50,000 nucleotides of DNA from Prorocentrum cordatum (Eukaryota; Sar; Dinophyceae; Prorocentrales; Prorocentraceae), in NCBI GenBank assembly GCA_963575745.1, contig CAUYUJ010006557.1:60001-110000 (forward strand), read 5' to 3'. Below the pieces are notes generated by a model. That model did not search any database and was not told the DNA's origin. It saw only the letters and a program-made list of their open reading frames with translations. Position numbers and translations under genes: made by a program. Of the stretch, positions 8,847-18,523 are shown piece by piece (the first letter of the stretch is position 1; the number at the start of each line of letters is the position of its first letter).

Positions 8847-10274
8847 TCAGGCGCCACGGCCGCGCCCGCGGCCGCGTGCCCAAGCCTTGGCACCCGCCGA
8901 TGGTTCGCCAGAGGCCGCGCCGCCGTCGACGCCGCGCTCCAGCAGCCTTTCCTCTCGCCCCTTCCTGCGCTCCTTGAGGGTGGAACTTTCCTCTCGGAGC
9001 TTCTCCGCCACCCAGCTCTCCAAGGCGGGGCAGACAAGCGCTGAGCCGCGGCTCCTGTCCTGCCCGAGGAAGATGGATCGCTCATCGAGCCAGGGTGCAG
9101 CGTCCTGGCCAGCCTCGGCTTCCCGCAGACTCGAGGCGTACAGCTCCTCCCAGAGCTGGTAGCGGCGGCAGAGGATCTCCACCACCACCAGCTCGCCCGC
9201 GTTGAGCTGGTCGTACGTGGTGAGCTCCTGCAGCACCTCGGAGATGAAGTGGTGGTCGTCCACGCCCGAGTCGGAAGCTGTGAGCCCCTGGATCGACCGC
9301 CACCAGAAATGCCTCTGCAGCGGCGTGTAGCCCGCCTCCGAGATCTTCTCAAGCAGCCAGGCAGCGGCCCTCGGCCCCTTGATGCGCCAGTCTGGGAAGG
9401 GCGTGGTGGACATCTTGGCCACGGCGTCGTGGAAGGACCGGGAGCGGCCGCCAGCTGGTGAGTAGAGCACCGGCAGCGTGCGAAGGTCTCCTCCACTGCT
9501 GGAGAGCGCTGCCGCCCCTGCCTCCAGGGCGTCCGCCACTGCGACCGCCAGCGAGACGCCCGCCGCCAGCACCACGACCCCGCGGTCGCCCAGGACGACC
9601 TGCGGCTGGCCATCCGCGCCGAGGAGCTCCGGCGGGATCGGGGCCCCGGCCGTGAAGCCCCCACGCGTCTCCGCCGCGAGCCAGACCGCGTCTGCTGGCG
9701 GCGCTGCGGGCCGCGGCGGGGCTGGGGCAAGGAGAGCCCCGGCCGCGGGTGCCCTGTGCGGCGCGGCCGGCGCCGCCGCCAGAGCGCCGGCAGCGGCCAC
9801 GCCCCCCACCGCTGGCCCAGCGGGCCTCGCGGCGGCCGCCAGCGCCGCAGGAGCAGGCGCCTCGGCAAGCGCCCCCGCCTCGCCGTCGGCAAGCACCCCG
9901 TGGGGCGCCGCTGGGGCCGGCAAGCCCTCCTCCTCGCGGATGTCCAAGGCCATCTGCGCCGCCTCATCGCACAGCTGCTGCAGCTCGGCGCTGAGGCGCG
10001 CGTTGTCCACCCGCAGGATGTGCCCCTGTGGCCTCGGCACGGGGAGGCCGCCCCGTGGACCCAGCGGCAGCAGGCGGAGCGCCTGGGACATGTCTTCATC
10101 ATAGATGTCCCAGTCCGCGGTGAGCACCACGAAGCGGAAGTCCTGAATGTGCGCCAGCATGATCCTCTCATGCCAGTAGTCATCGCGCGGGTCGTAGTAG
10201 GCGAGGGCCCTCGACCCCACCTGCAGACTCTGCAGGCAGCGCAGCGTGCGTTCTGCTGGGGTGCGGGCCGCCAT
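8847..10274 (-). CDS. Gag-like ORF1 protein, element 1
   Basis: This 475-residue protein is the presumed nucleoprotein of the element. Residues about 22-62 (…YWHERIML…FRFVVLTADWDIYDED) look like a small SH3/Tudor-like barrel, which is an inference from pattern only. A long Ala/Pro linker follows, then a conserved block ending DLRTLPV, a block with YDQLN and RRYQLWEELY shared with element 2, and a basic tail (LKERRKGREER, then GRGRGRG). No CCHC zinc knuckle is present. It starts inside ORF0 in another frame and ends at TGA 8849-8847. From memory, the arrangement matches gag-like proteins common in dinoflagellate genomes. Confidence 0.75.
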   Translation of the reverse strand: MAARTPAERTLRCLQSLQVGSRALAYYDPRDDYWHERIMLAHIQDFRFVVLTADWDIYDEDMSQALRLLPLGPRGGLPVPRPQGHILRVDNARLSAELQQLCDEAAQMALDIREEEGLPAPAAPHGVLADGEAGALAEAPAPAALAAAARPAGPAVGGVAAAGALAAAPAAPHRAPAAGALLAPAPPRPAAPPADAVWLAAETRGGFTAGAPIPPELLGADGQPQVVLGDRGVVVLAAGVSLAVAVADALEAGAAALSSSGGDLRTLPVLYSPAGGRSRSFHDAVAKMSTTPFPDWRIKGPRAAAWLLEKISEAGYTPLQRHFWWRSIQGLTASDSGVDDHHFISEVLQELTTYDQLNAGELVVVEILCRRYQLWEELYASSLREAEAGQDAAPWLDERSIFLGQDRSRGSALVCPALESWVAEKLREESSTLKERRKGREERLLERGVDGGAASGEPSAGAKAWARGRGRGRGA

Positions 10275-10593
10275 CCAATCCTAGTCTCGACGCGCGTGCG
10301 GCCCTCTTCCACAAGAATCCAGCGGTCGCTGCCGACAGCACACCTGCGAGCAGCCCTACGATGAAGGTGCCCAGCGAGAGCGACGGCTCGGGGCACTGCA
10401 GCAGCGGACAGCTCGGACACGCAGGGCAATTGAGCTGCTCTGGCCCGCAGCGCTCCAGCTGGCGTCCCAGCAAGTGCACGATATCGCTGCTGACCTGGCA
10501 ATCCGCGACGCAATGGCAGTCGGGACAGCGTGCAACTGAAAGGAGGGGGGCCCACGGAGCAACGGCCTGCAAGCTGCGCAGGGCCAAGTCCAT
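10180..10593 (-). CDS. ORF0: small Cys-rich single-span membrane protein, element 1
   Basis: This 137-residue frame lies at the 5' end of the element and starts one base inside the terminal repeat boundary. Nine cysteines (23, 26, 28, 32, 49, 56, 59, 62 and 67; CPDCHC and CPACPSC) precede one hydrophobic segment (about 75-95, FIVGLLAGVLSAATAGFLW) followed at once by Lys-Arg, as in a membrane anchor. The last ~30 codons overlap gag in another frame. Element 2 has a protein of the same plan in the same place, so it is unlikely to be chance. The function is unknown. A metal-binding membrane anchor for the particle is only a guess. Confidence 0.6.
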   Translation of the reverse strand: MDLALRSLQAVAPWAPLLSVARCPDCHCVADCQVSSDIVHLLGRQLERCGPEQLNCPACPSCPLLQCPEPSLSLGTFIVGLLAGVLSAATAGFLWKRAARASRLGLDGGPHPSRTHAALPAESAGGVEGPRLLRPAR

Positions 10594-10661
10594 GAGCCAG
10601 AAAGACTATGGAGCAGGGATGAAACGGAACTGTGCGATGCAAACTCGTTCAACAACGTACA
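10594..10661 (-). repeat. 68-bp terminal direct repeat of element 1, 5' copy
   Basis: Perfect copy of 4456-4523. It immediately precedes ORF0 in element orientation, so it is likely to include the promoter and 5' untranslated leader. Array sequence resumes at 10662 with CTTCTCGGCATTCC. Confidence 0.95.
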
Positions 10662-13030
10662 CTTCTCGGCATTCCGACGGCTCAAGACGGCCCAAGAGGC
10701 CCCCAAGATCGCCCAAGAAGCCCCCAAGAGGGCCCCATGACGGCCCAAGTGGCCTCCAAGACGGCCCCAAGAGGGCCCCACGACGGCCCAAGATGCCTCC
10801 AACACGCCCAAGATGGCTTCCAAGACGCGCAAGATGGCCTCCAAGACGGCCCCGAAGCGCCCCAAGAAGGCCCCAAGTCGGCCCAGAAAGACCCCAAAGA
10901 CGGCTCCCGACGGCGTCAGACGTGCCAGGAACCCACCAAGATGGCCGAAGTTGGCTCGAAGCCGGCCCAAGACGGCCCAAGAGGCCTCCAAGAGGGCCTC
11001 CAGGAAGGCCAGACGAGGCCAAAAACATTGATGTTCCTAAGGTTTTTGAAGGATTTTGACATTTGCTTCTTTTCGGCCTTCCGACGGCCCGAGACGGCCC
11101 AGGAGCCCCCAAAGATCGCCAAAAGATCGCCCAAGAGGCCTCCAAGATGGCCCCAGAAGGGCCCAAGAGGGCCCCAAGACGGCCCCAAGAGGCCCCCAAG
11201 ACGGCACAGGAGGCCTTCAAGACGCCCAAGATGGCCTCCAAGACGGCCCTGGAGCATTCCAAGAGGATCCCAAGTCTGCCCATAGAGGCCCCCCAAACGG
11301 CTTCCGACGGCGTCAGACGGACCAGGAGCCCATCAAGACGACCGAACATGGCCCTAAGATGGCCCAAGACGGCCCACGAGGCCTCCAAGAGGGCCTCCAG
11401 GAAGGCCAGAAAAGGCAAAAATCAATGATTTGCCATGGGCTTTTCGAGGATTGTGGCATTTGCTTTTTTTTGCCTTCCGACGGCCCGAGACGGCCCAAGT
11501 GCGCACAAAGATCGCCCAAGAGGCCCAAGACACGGCCCCAAGAGGCCCCCAAGACGGCCCAAGAGGTCTCCAAGACGCTCAAGATAGCCTCCAAGACGGC
11601 CCAAGAGCCCTCCAAGACGTCCTCCAAGAAAGCCCGAAAGGGTCAGAATGGCCTCCAGACGGCCAAGATGACCTTCAAGATGCCCACGTGTTCCCCGAAG
11701 GCTTTCCAAACCGATTCGGGGAACACATGGTCCGATAGCTTGACAGGCCTCTGGCCACAACCTTCGGCCACATAGGCGCTTCCAAAAAGGCAGGGGGCGG
11801 CGGTGATTCGCCGTAGGCGTCTTCGATCCGCCGCCCCCTGTTGATTCATCGCAGGGGTGCCTGGCGTGCTGAATCCTCTCGGTTTGGGTTTTGGTGTTTT
11901 TTCCAAGAAAGAACTCCCCCTGGGGCTCCGGCGCGTCCCGCCAGGGTCCCAGGACGCTTGCCCAGAGGTGGCTGCAAAGCTCCCAAAACGGCCTTTTCGC
12001 TAGAGACATCCTCAACAAATCGCGAAGATGGCCCAAGATGGCCTGCAAGATGGCCCAAGATGGCCTCCAAGTCAGCCCAAAATGGTTCAAGACTGCCTCC
12101 AAGACGGCCCAAGAGAGTCCAAGACGGCCCAAGAGGCTCCCCAGAGGCCTCCAAGACGGCCCAAGAGGCCTCCAAGAGGTCCTCCCGGAGGGCCCGAAGA
12201 GGCCAAATTCATTGATTTTCCAAAGGTTTTTGAAGGATTTTGGGATTTGCTTCTTCTTCTTCTTCTCGGCACTCCGACGGCTCAAGACGGCCCAGGAGGC
12301 CCCCAAGAGGGCCCAAGAGGCCCCCAAGAGGGCCCCATGACGGCCCCAAGTGGCACGACGGCCCAAGAGGCCTCCAACACGCCCAAGATGGCCTCCAACA
12401 CGCCCAAGATGGCCTCCAAGACGGCCCCGAAGCGCCCCAAGAGGGCCCCAAGTCGGCCCAGAAAGACCCCAAAGACGGCTCCCGACGGCGTCAGACGTGC
12501 CAGGAACCCACCAAGATGGCCGAAGTTGGCTCGAAGCTGGCCCAAGATGGCCCAAGAGGCCTCCAAGAGGGCCTCCAGAAAGGCCAGAAGAGGCCAAAAA
12601 CATTGATGTGCCTAAGGTTTTTGAAGGATGTTGGCAGTTGCTTCTTTTCGGCCTTCCGACGGCCCGAGACGGCCCAAGAGCCCCCAAAGATCGCCAAAAG
12701 ATCGCCCAAGAGGCCTCCAAGATTGCCCCAGAACGGCCCAAGAGGGCCCCAAGACGGCCCCAAGAGGCCCCCAAGACGGCACAGGAGGCCTTCAAGACGC
12801 CCAAGATGGCCTCCAAGACGGCCCTGGAGCATTCCAAGAGGGTCCCAAGTCTGCCCATAGAGGCCCCCCAAACGTCTTCCGACGGCGTCAGACGGACCAG
12901 GAGCCCACCAAGACGACCGAACATGGCCCTAAGATGGCCCAGGACGGCCCAAGAGGCCTCCAAGAGAGCCTCCAGGAAGGCCAGAAAAGGCCAAAGTCAT
13001 TGATTTCCCATGGGTGTTTGAAGGTTTGTG
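10662..13030 (+). repeat. CCAAGA-word tandem array, segment II
   Basis: The array continues in the same orientation after element 1. AT-rich joints lie near 11025-11080, 11420-11475, 12205-12270 and 12595-12650. Blocks 10680-11410 and 12270-12990 are close copies of each other, consistent with unequal exchange. Without element 1, the unit between module 3 and module 4 is about 1.4 kb. No coding signal beyond word-driven open frames. Confidence 0.9.
11684..11840 (+). repeat. Unit-terminal twin-hairpin module 4
   Basis: Hairpin A is at 11684-11730, with ACATGG giving one mismatch in the 16-bp stem. Hairpin B at 11791-11840 is perfect. Confidence 0.9.
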
Positions 13031-13136
13031 GCATTTGCTGTTTGTCCCAACCATCCTGTGGTGTTGGGTCCTCGTTTTGAAGAGACGTCGCCCCGCGTTC
13101 CTCCGCCTCCTCTCCTCCTCCCCCTCCTCCCCCTTC

Positions 13137-13184
13137 CCAACATCATCATCGTGATCATCATAATCATCATCATCATCAGCATCG

Positions 13185-13238
<54 letters not shown>

Positions 13239-13327
13239 CCATCACCATCAGCATCATCATCATCATCACACCAGCATCAGCATCAGCATCAGCATCAGCA
13301 TCATCAGCATCATCATCATCATCATCC

Positions 13328-13362
<35 letters not shown>

Positions 13363-13500
13363 ATCATCGTCATCACCATCACCATCACCATCACCATCAC
13401 CATCACCATCACCATCATCATCATCATCATCATCATCAGCATCAGCATCATCATCATCATCATCATCATCATCAGCATCATCATGGTACTCATCATCACC
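13137..13500 (+). repeat. (CAT)n / (ATC)n microsatellite
   Basis: About 360 bp of CAT triplets with scattered CAG, CGT and CAC variants. The + strand reads as Ile/Ser/His runs and the - strand as Asp/Met runs, depending on frame. These open frames follow from the repeat. It lies between the array and the 90-bp minisatellite. Confidence 0.95.
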
Positions 13501-13507
13501 ATCATCG

Positions 13508-14240
13508 CATGCGTCAACCACACCCACTTCGGCGCACCCCTCACACGTTTCGTGGCCCCAGAGGGAGCTCCACCGAAGGCCCCAGTGCCAGCGTCCACAT
13601 GCGTCCCCCCCCCCACCCACTTCGGCACACCCCTCACACGTTTCGTGGCCCCATAGGGAGCTCCAACAAGGCCCCAGATCCACATGCGTCCTCTTCACCT
13701 ACTTCGGCACACCCCTTACACGTTTCGTGGCCCCATAGGGAGCTCCACCGAAGGCCCCAGTGCCACCGTCCACATGCGTCCCCCCAACCCACTTCGGCAC
13801 ACCCCTCACACGTTTCGTGGCCCCATAGGGAGCTGCACCGAAGGCCTCAGTGCCACCGCCCACATGCGTCCCCTTCACCTACTTCGGCACACCCCTCACA
13901 CGTTTTCGTGGCCCCATAGGGAGCTCCACCGAAGGTCCCAGTGCCACCGTCCACATGCGTCCCCCCCACCCACTTCGGCACACCCCTCACACGTTTCGTG
14001 GCCCCATAGGGAGCTCCACCGAAGGCCCCAGTGCCACCGTCCACATGCGTCCCCCCCACCCACTTCGGCACACCCCTCACACGTTTCGTGGCCCCATAGA
14101 GAGCTCCACCGAAGGCCCCAGTGCCACCGTCCACATGCGTCCCCCCCACCCACTTCGGCACACCCCTCACACGTTTCGTCGCCCCATAGGGAGCTCCACC
14201 GAGGGCCCCAATGCTACCGTCAGCATGCGTCCGCCACATT
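13508..14240 (+). repeat. 90-bp minisatellite, eight copies
   Basis: The landmark GCCCCATAGGGAGCTCCACC recurs at 13555, 13648, 13730, 13820, 13911, 14001, 14091 and 14181, that is at 93, 82, 90, 91, 90, 90 and 90 bp. The last copies are the most regular. As 90 is a multiple of three, a 30-residue repeat stays in frame on both strands, which explains the long open frames. A degenerate copy follows near 14545-14580. Confidence 0.95.
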
Positions 14241-14640
14241 CAAGGTTTCAGGGAACAGCTCCTGACCTCTGGGGTGGAGGAGGAGGTGGAGGAGGAGGAG
14301 GCCCGCTCCCCCCGCATGGATTTTGCTTTGCATTCGCGGGAGGTTCCATTCCACCAGCGGGGGTCTGTCCGGTGTTCTCGCTATGGTCGCCGTAAACGAG
14401 AGACGGTGGAGCGATTCACGCAAAGATACTCACTCGCACGCATACTCATTCACACTCAGACTCACTCGCGCTCTGACTCACCCGCGTTCAGTCTCTCGTG
14501 ATTCGACTTATCGTATTCCTTTGCGTTGTGTACCCCGCCACAGTTCGGCACGCCCCTCGTGGCCCCATAGGGAGCGCGACCGAAGAAGATATTCACAATT
14601 GCGGTACTCGCAACTACATGTGGTTGGGTCCTTCGCCAGG
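14241..14640. other. Spacer without gene
   Basis: Holds a short GGA run near 14275-14300, a CTCACTCGC-type stretch near 14420-14490 and a degenerate minisatellite copy near 14545-14580. The array resumes abruptly at about 14647 with CTGCCTTCCGACGGCC. I see no coding signal. Confidence 0.6.
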
Positions 14641-14868
14641 CTAATTTCTGCCTTCCGACGGCCCGAGACGGCCCAAGTGCGCACAAACATCGCCCAAGAG
14701 GCCCAAGACACGGCCCCAAGAGGCCCCCAAGACGGCCCAAGAGGTCTCCAAGACGCTCACGATGGCCTCCAATACGGCCCAAGAGCCCTCCGAGACGTCC
14801 TCCAAAAAAGGCCCGCAAGGGTCCAAATGGCCTCCAGACAGCCAAAATGACCTTCAAGATGCCCAAGT

Positions 14869-15017
14869 GTTCCCCGAAGGCTTTCCAAACCGATTCGGGG
14901 AACACATGGTTTGATAGCTCGGCAGGTCTGGCCTCAACGTTCGGCCACATAGGCGCTTCCACAAAGGCAGGGGGCGGCGGTGATTCGCCGTAGGCGTCTT
15001 CGATCCGCCGCCCCCTG
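14869..15017 (+). repeat. Unit-terminal twin-hairpin module 5
   Basis: Hairpin A (14869-14903) keeps a 10-bp stem; its outer part is lost because CCCACGTG is here CCCAAGTG. Hairpin B (14968-15017) is perfect. Confidence 0.9.
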
Positions 15018-16421
15018 TTGATTCATCACAAAGGTGCCTGGCGTGCTGGACTTCTTACGGTTTGGTTTGCTTCTTTTTCCAAAAGAATAGAACTCCCCCT
15101 GGCGCTTCGGCCCGTCCCGCCGCGGTCCCGGGAGGGAGCTCCAGGCGCGCAAACGACCTCAGCGTCCACAACAAATTCTCCAAGACGGCTCAAGATGGCC
15201 TCCAAGACGGCCAAGATGGCCCTCAAGCTCGCCCAAGATGGTCCAAGATGGCCTCCGAGTCCGCCCAAGATGGTCCAAGCTGGCCTCCAAGACGGCCCAA
15301 GAGGGTCCAAGATATCTCCAAGTTCACCCAAGAAGACTCCAAGACGGCCCAAGAGGTCTCCAAGAGGTTCTTCAGGAGGGCCCGAAGAGGCCCAAATCAT
15401 TGATTTCCCTTAGGTTGTTGGAGGATTTTGACATATGCCTCTCTTCGGCATTCCGACGGCCCGAAATGGCCCAAGAGGCCGCCAAGATCGCCCCAAGATC
15501 GCCCAAGAGGCCTCCAAGACGGCCCCAAGAGGGCCCCAAGACGGCCCAAGAGACCTCCAAGACGCCCGAGATGGTCTCCAAGACGGGCTCGAAGCGCCCC
15601 AAGAGGACTTTAAGTCGGCTCCGAGAGGCCCCCAAGACGGCTCCCGACGGCGTCAGGCGGGCCAGGAACCCACCAAGATGGCCGAAGTTGGCTCACAGCT
15701 TGCCTAAGACGGCCCAAGAGGCCTCCAAGAGGGCCTCCAGGAAGGCCAGAAGAGGCCAAACTCATTGAGTTTCCTTAGGTGGGTGAAGGATTTTGACATT
15801 TGCCTCTTTTCGGCATTCCGACGGCTCAAGACGGCCCACGAGGCCGCCAAGATCGCCTCGCCCACGAGGCCTCCAAGAGGGCCCCATGACGGCCCAAGAG
15901 GGCCCCAAGACGGCCCCAGGAGGGCCCCAAGACGGCCCAGGAGGCCTTTACGATACCCAAGGTAGCCTTCAAGACGGCCCTGGAGCATTCCAAGAGGGCC
16001 CCAAGTCGGCCCAGAGAAGCCCCACAAACTGCTTCCGGCGGCGTCGGACGGGCCAAGAGCCCACCAAGACGGCCGAGGATGGCCCTAAGATGGCCCAAGA
16101 CTGCCCAAGAGGCCTCCGACAGGGCCTCCAGGAAGGCCCGAAAAGGCCATCATCATCGATGTCCCATGAATTTTGTTTAACAAGGTTTTTAGAAAATGTG
16201 GTGTTTCGGCCGTCCGACGGCCCGAGACCAAGTGCCCCCAAAGATCGCCCAAGAGGCCCAAGACGGCCCCAAGGGGCCTCCCAGACGGACCAAGAGGCCT
16301 CCGAGACGCTCGAGATGGCCTCCAAGACGGCCCAGGAGCCCTCCGACACGTCCTCCAAGAAGGCCCGAAAGGGTCAAAATGGCCTCCCGACGGCCAAGGT
16401 GACCTTCTAGATGCCCAAGTT

Positions 16422-16569
16422 TTCCCCGAAGGCTTTCCAAACCGATTCGGGGAACACATGGTTTGATAGCTCGGCAGGTCTGGCCTCAACGTTCGGCCAC
16501 ATAGGCGCTTCCACAAAGGCAGGGGGCGGCGGTGATTCGCCGTAGGCGTCTTCGATCCGCCGCCCCCTG
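16422..16569 (+). repeat. Unit-terminal twin-hairpin module 6
   Basis: Hairpin A (16422-16454) has a 9-bp stem. Hairpin B (16520-16569) is perfect. Confidence 0.9.
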
Positions 16570-18368
16570 TTGATTCAATACAAGGGTGCCTGGCGTGCTG
16601 GACTTCTTACGGTTTTGGTGTTGGTTCCTTTTCCAAAAGAAATCCCACTGGCGCGTCGGCCCGCCCCGGCGGGGACCCCGCAAGACCCATAGGACGCCCA
16701 AGCCATCGCCCAATTCCCAAATGTTTCTCCAAGACGGCTCAAGATGGCCTCCAAGATGGCCACGTTGGCGCAAGATGGCCTCCAAGCTTGTACCAGATAG
16801 CCTCCAAGTCCGCCGAAGATGTTCCAAGACGGCCTCCAAGACGGCCTCAGAGAGTCCAAGATAACCCCACGTTCACCCAAGAAGCCTCCAAGACGCCTCC
16901 AAGACGGCCCAAGAGGCTTCCAAGAGGTCCCCCAGGAGGGCCCGAAGAGGCCAACATCATTGAGTTTCCTTAGGTTGTTGAAGGATTTTGGGATTTGCTT
17001 CTTCTCGGCATTCCGACGGCTCAAGGCGGCCCAAGAGGCCCCCAAGATCGCCCAAGAGACCCCCAAGAGGGCCCCACGACGGCCCAAGAGGCCTCCAAGA
17101 CGGCCCCAAGAGGGCCCCAAGACGGCCGTTTCGCTGGAGACATCCCCAACAAATCGCGAAGATGGCCCAAGATGGCCTGCAAGATGGCCCAAGATGGCCT
17201 CGAAGTCCGCCCAACATGGTTCAAGACTGCCTCCAAGACGGCCCAAGAGAGTCCAAGACGGCCCAAGAGGCTCCCCAGAGGCCTCCAAGACGGCCCAAGA
17301 GGCCTCCAAGAGGTCCTCCAGGAGGGCCCGAAGAAGCCAAATTCATTGTTGTTCCTCAGGTTTTTGAAGGATTTTGGGATGTGCTTCTTCTCGGCATTCC
17401 GACGGCTCAAGGCGGCCCAAGAGGCCCCCAAGATCGCCCAAGAGACCCCCAAGAGGGCCCCACGACGGCCCAAGAGGCCTCCAAGACGGCCCCAAGAGGG
17501 CCCCAAGACGGCCCAAGAGGCCTCCAACACGCCCAAGATGGCCTCCAAGACGCACAAGATGGCATCCAAGACGGCCCCGAAGAGCTCCAAGAGGGCCCCA
17601 AGTTGGCCCAGAAAGGCCCCCAAGACGGCTCCCGACAGCGTCAGACGTGCCAGGAACCCACCACGATTGCCGAAGGTGGCTCGAAGCTGGCCCAAGACGG
17701 CCCAAGAGGCCTCCAAGAGGGCCTCCAGGAAGGCCAAAAGATGCCAAAAACATTGACGTTCCTGTCCTCCGACGGCCCGAGACGGCCCAAGAGCCCCCAA
17801 TGGTCGCCTCAAGGTCGCCCAAGAGGCCTCCAAGAGGGCCACAGAGCAGCCCAAGAGGGCCCCAAGACGACCCCAAGGGGCCCCCAAGACGGCACACGAG
17901 GCCTAAGACACCCAAGATGGCCCCCAAGACGGCCCTGGAGCATTCCAAGAGGACCCCAAGTCGGCCCAGAGAGGCCCCCCAAACTGCTTCCGACGGCGTC
18001 AGACGGACCAGGAGCCCACCAAGACGGCCGAGGATGGCCCTAAGATGGCCCAAGACGGCCCAAGAGGCCTCCGACAGGGCCTCCAGGAAGGCCCGAAAAG
18101 GCCCAAATCATTGATTTCCCATGAGTTTTTTGCGGATTGTGGCATTTCCTTTGTTGTCGGCCTTCCAACGGCCCGAGACGGCCCAAATGCCCCCAAAGAT
18201 CACCAAGAGGCCCAAGACGGCCCCAAGAGACCCCCAAGACGGCCCAAGAGGCCTCCAAGACGCCCACGATGGCCTCCAAGACCGCCCAAGAGCCCTCCAA
18301 GACGTCCTCCAAGAAGGCCCGAAAGGGTCAAAATGGCCTCCAGACGGCCAAGATGACCTTCAAGATGC

Positions 18369-18523
18369 CCACGTGTTCCCCGAAAGCTTTCCAAACCGAT
18401 TTGGGGAACACATGATCCGATAGCTTGGCAGGTCTGGCCTCAAAGTTCGGCCACATAGGCGCTTCCAAAAAGGCAGGGGGCGGCGGCGATTCGCCGTAGG
18501 CGTCTTCGATCCGCCGCCCCCTG
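18369..18523 (+). repeat. Unit-terminal twin-hairpin module 7
   Basis: Hairpin A (18369-18415) has TTTGGGG in place of TTCGGGG, leaving a G-T wobble in the stem. Hairpin B (18474-18523) keeps its 13-bp stem, with one loop change (GCGATT for GTGATT). Confidence 0.9.

Larger units (their letters stand above)
4456..10661 (-). mobile_element. DIRS-order tyrosine-recombinase retrotransposon, element 1
   Basis: This 6.2-kb element is bounded by two identical 68-bp direct repeats (4456-4523 and 10594-10661). On the - strand it encodes ORF0 (Cys-rich, membrane), gag, RT-RNase H, tyrosine recombinase (YR) and a methyltransferase-like domain. Using a YR in place of a DDE integrase and lacking long terminal repeats defines the DIRS order. 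It interrupts the CCAAGA array: the right flank resumes at the joint sequence TTCTCGGCATTCCGACGG, and the left flank carries TGGCATT from the same joint, so the insertion probably hit that joint. Only the A-type repeat is visible. The outer B repeat expected of split direct repeats is not found, so the 3' end may be truncated. Gag, pol and YR frames are all open, but the YR nucleophile is mutated. Confidence 0.9.

Noticed and set aside
8847-10642. N-terminal ~600 codons of the single 1999-codon frame as part of pol
   Set aside because: The gag in another frame carries the features shared with element 2, while this frame reads as Arg/Pro-rich filler until after the gag stop.
13028-13738. Asp/Met or Ser/Ile-run proteins over the (CAT)n tract
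   Set aside because: Products of triplet repeats read in different frames; nothing conserved lies outside the repeat.
13508-14240. CRISPR-like array
   Set aside because: The 90-bp units are contiguous with no distinct spacers, and the host is eukaryotic; this is a minisatellite.
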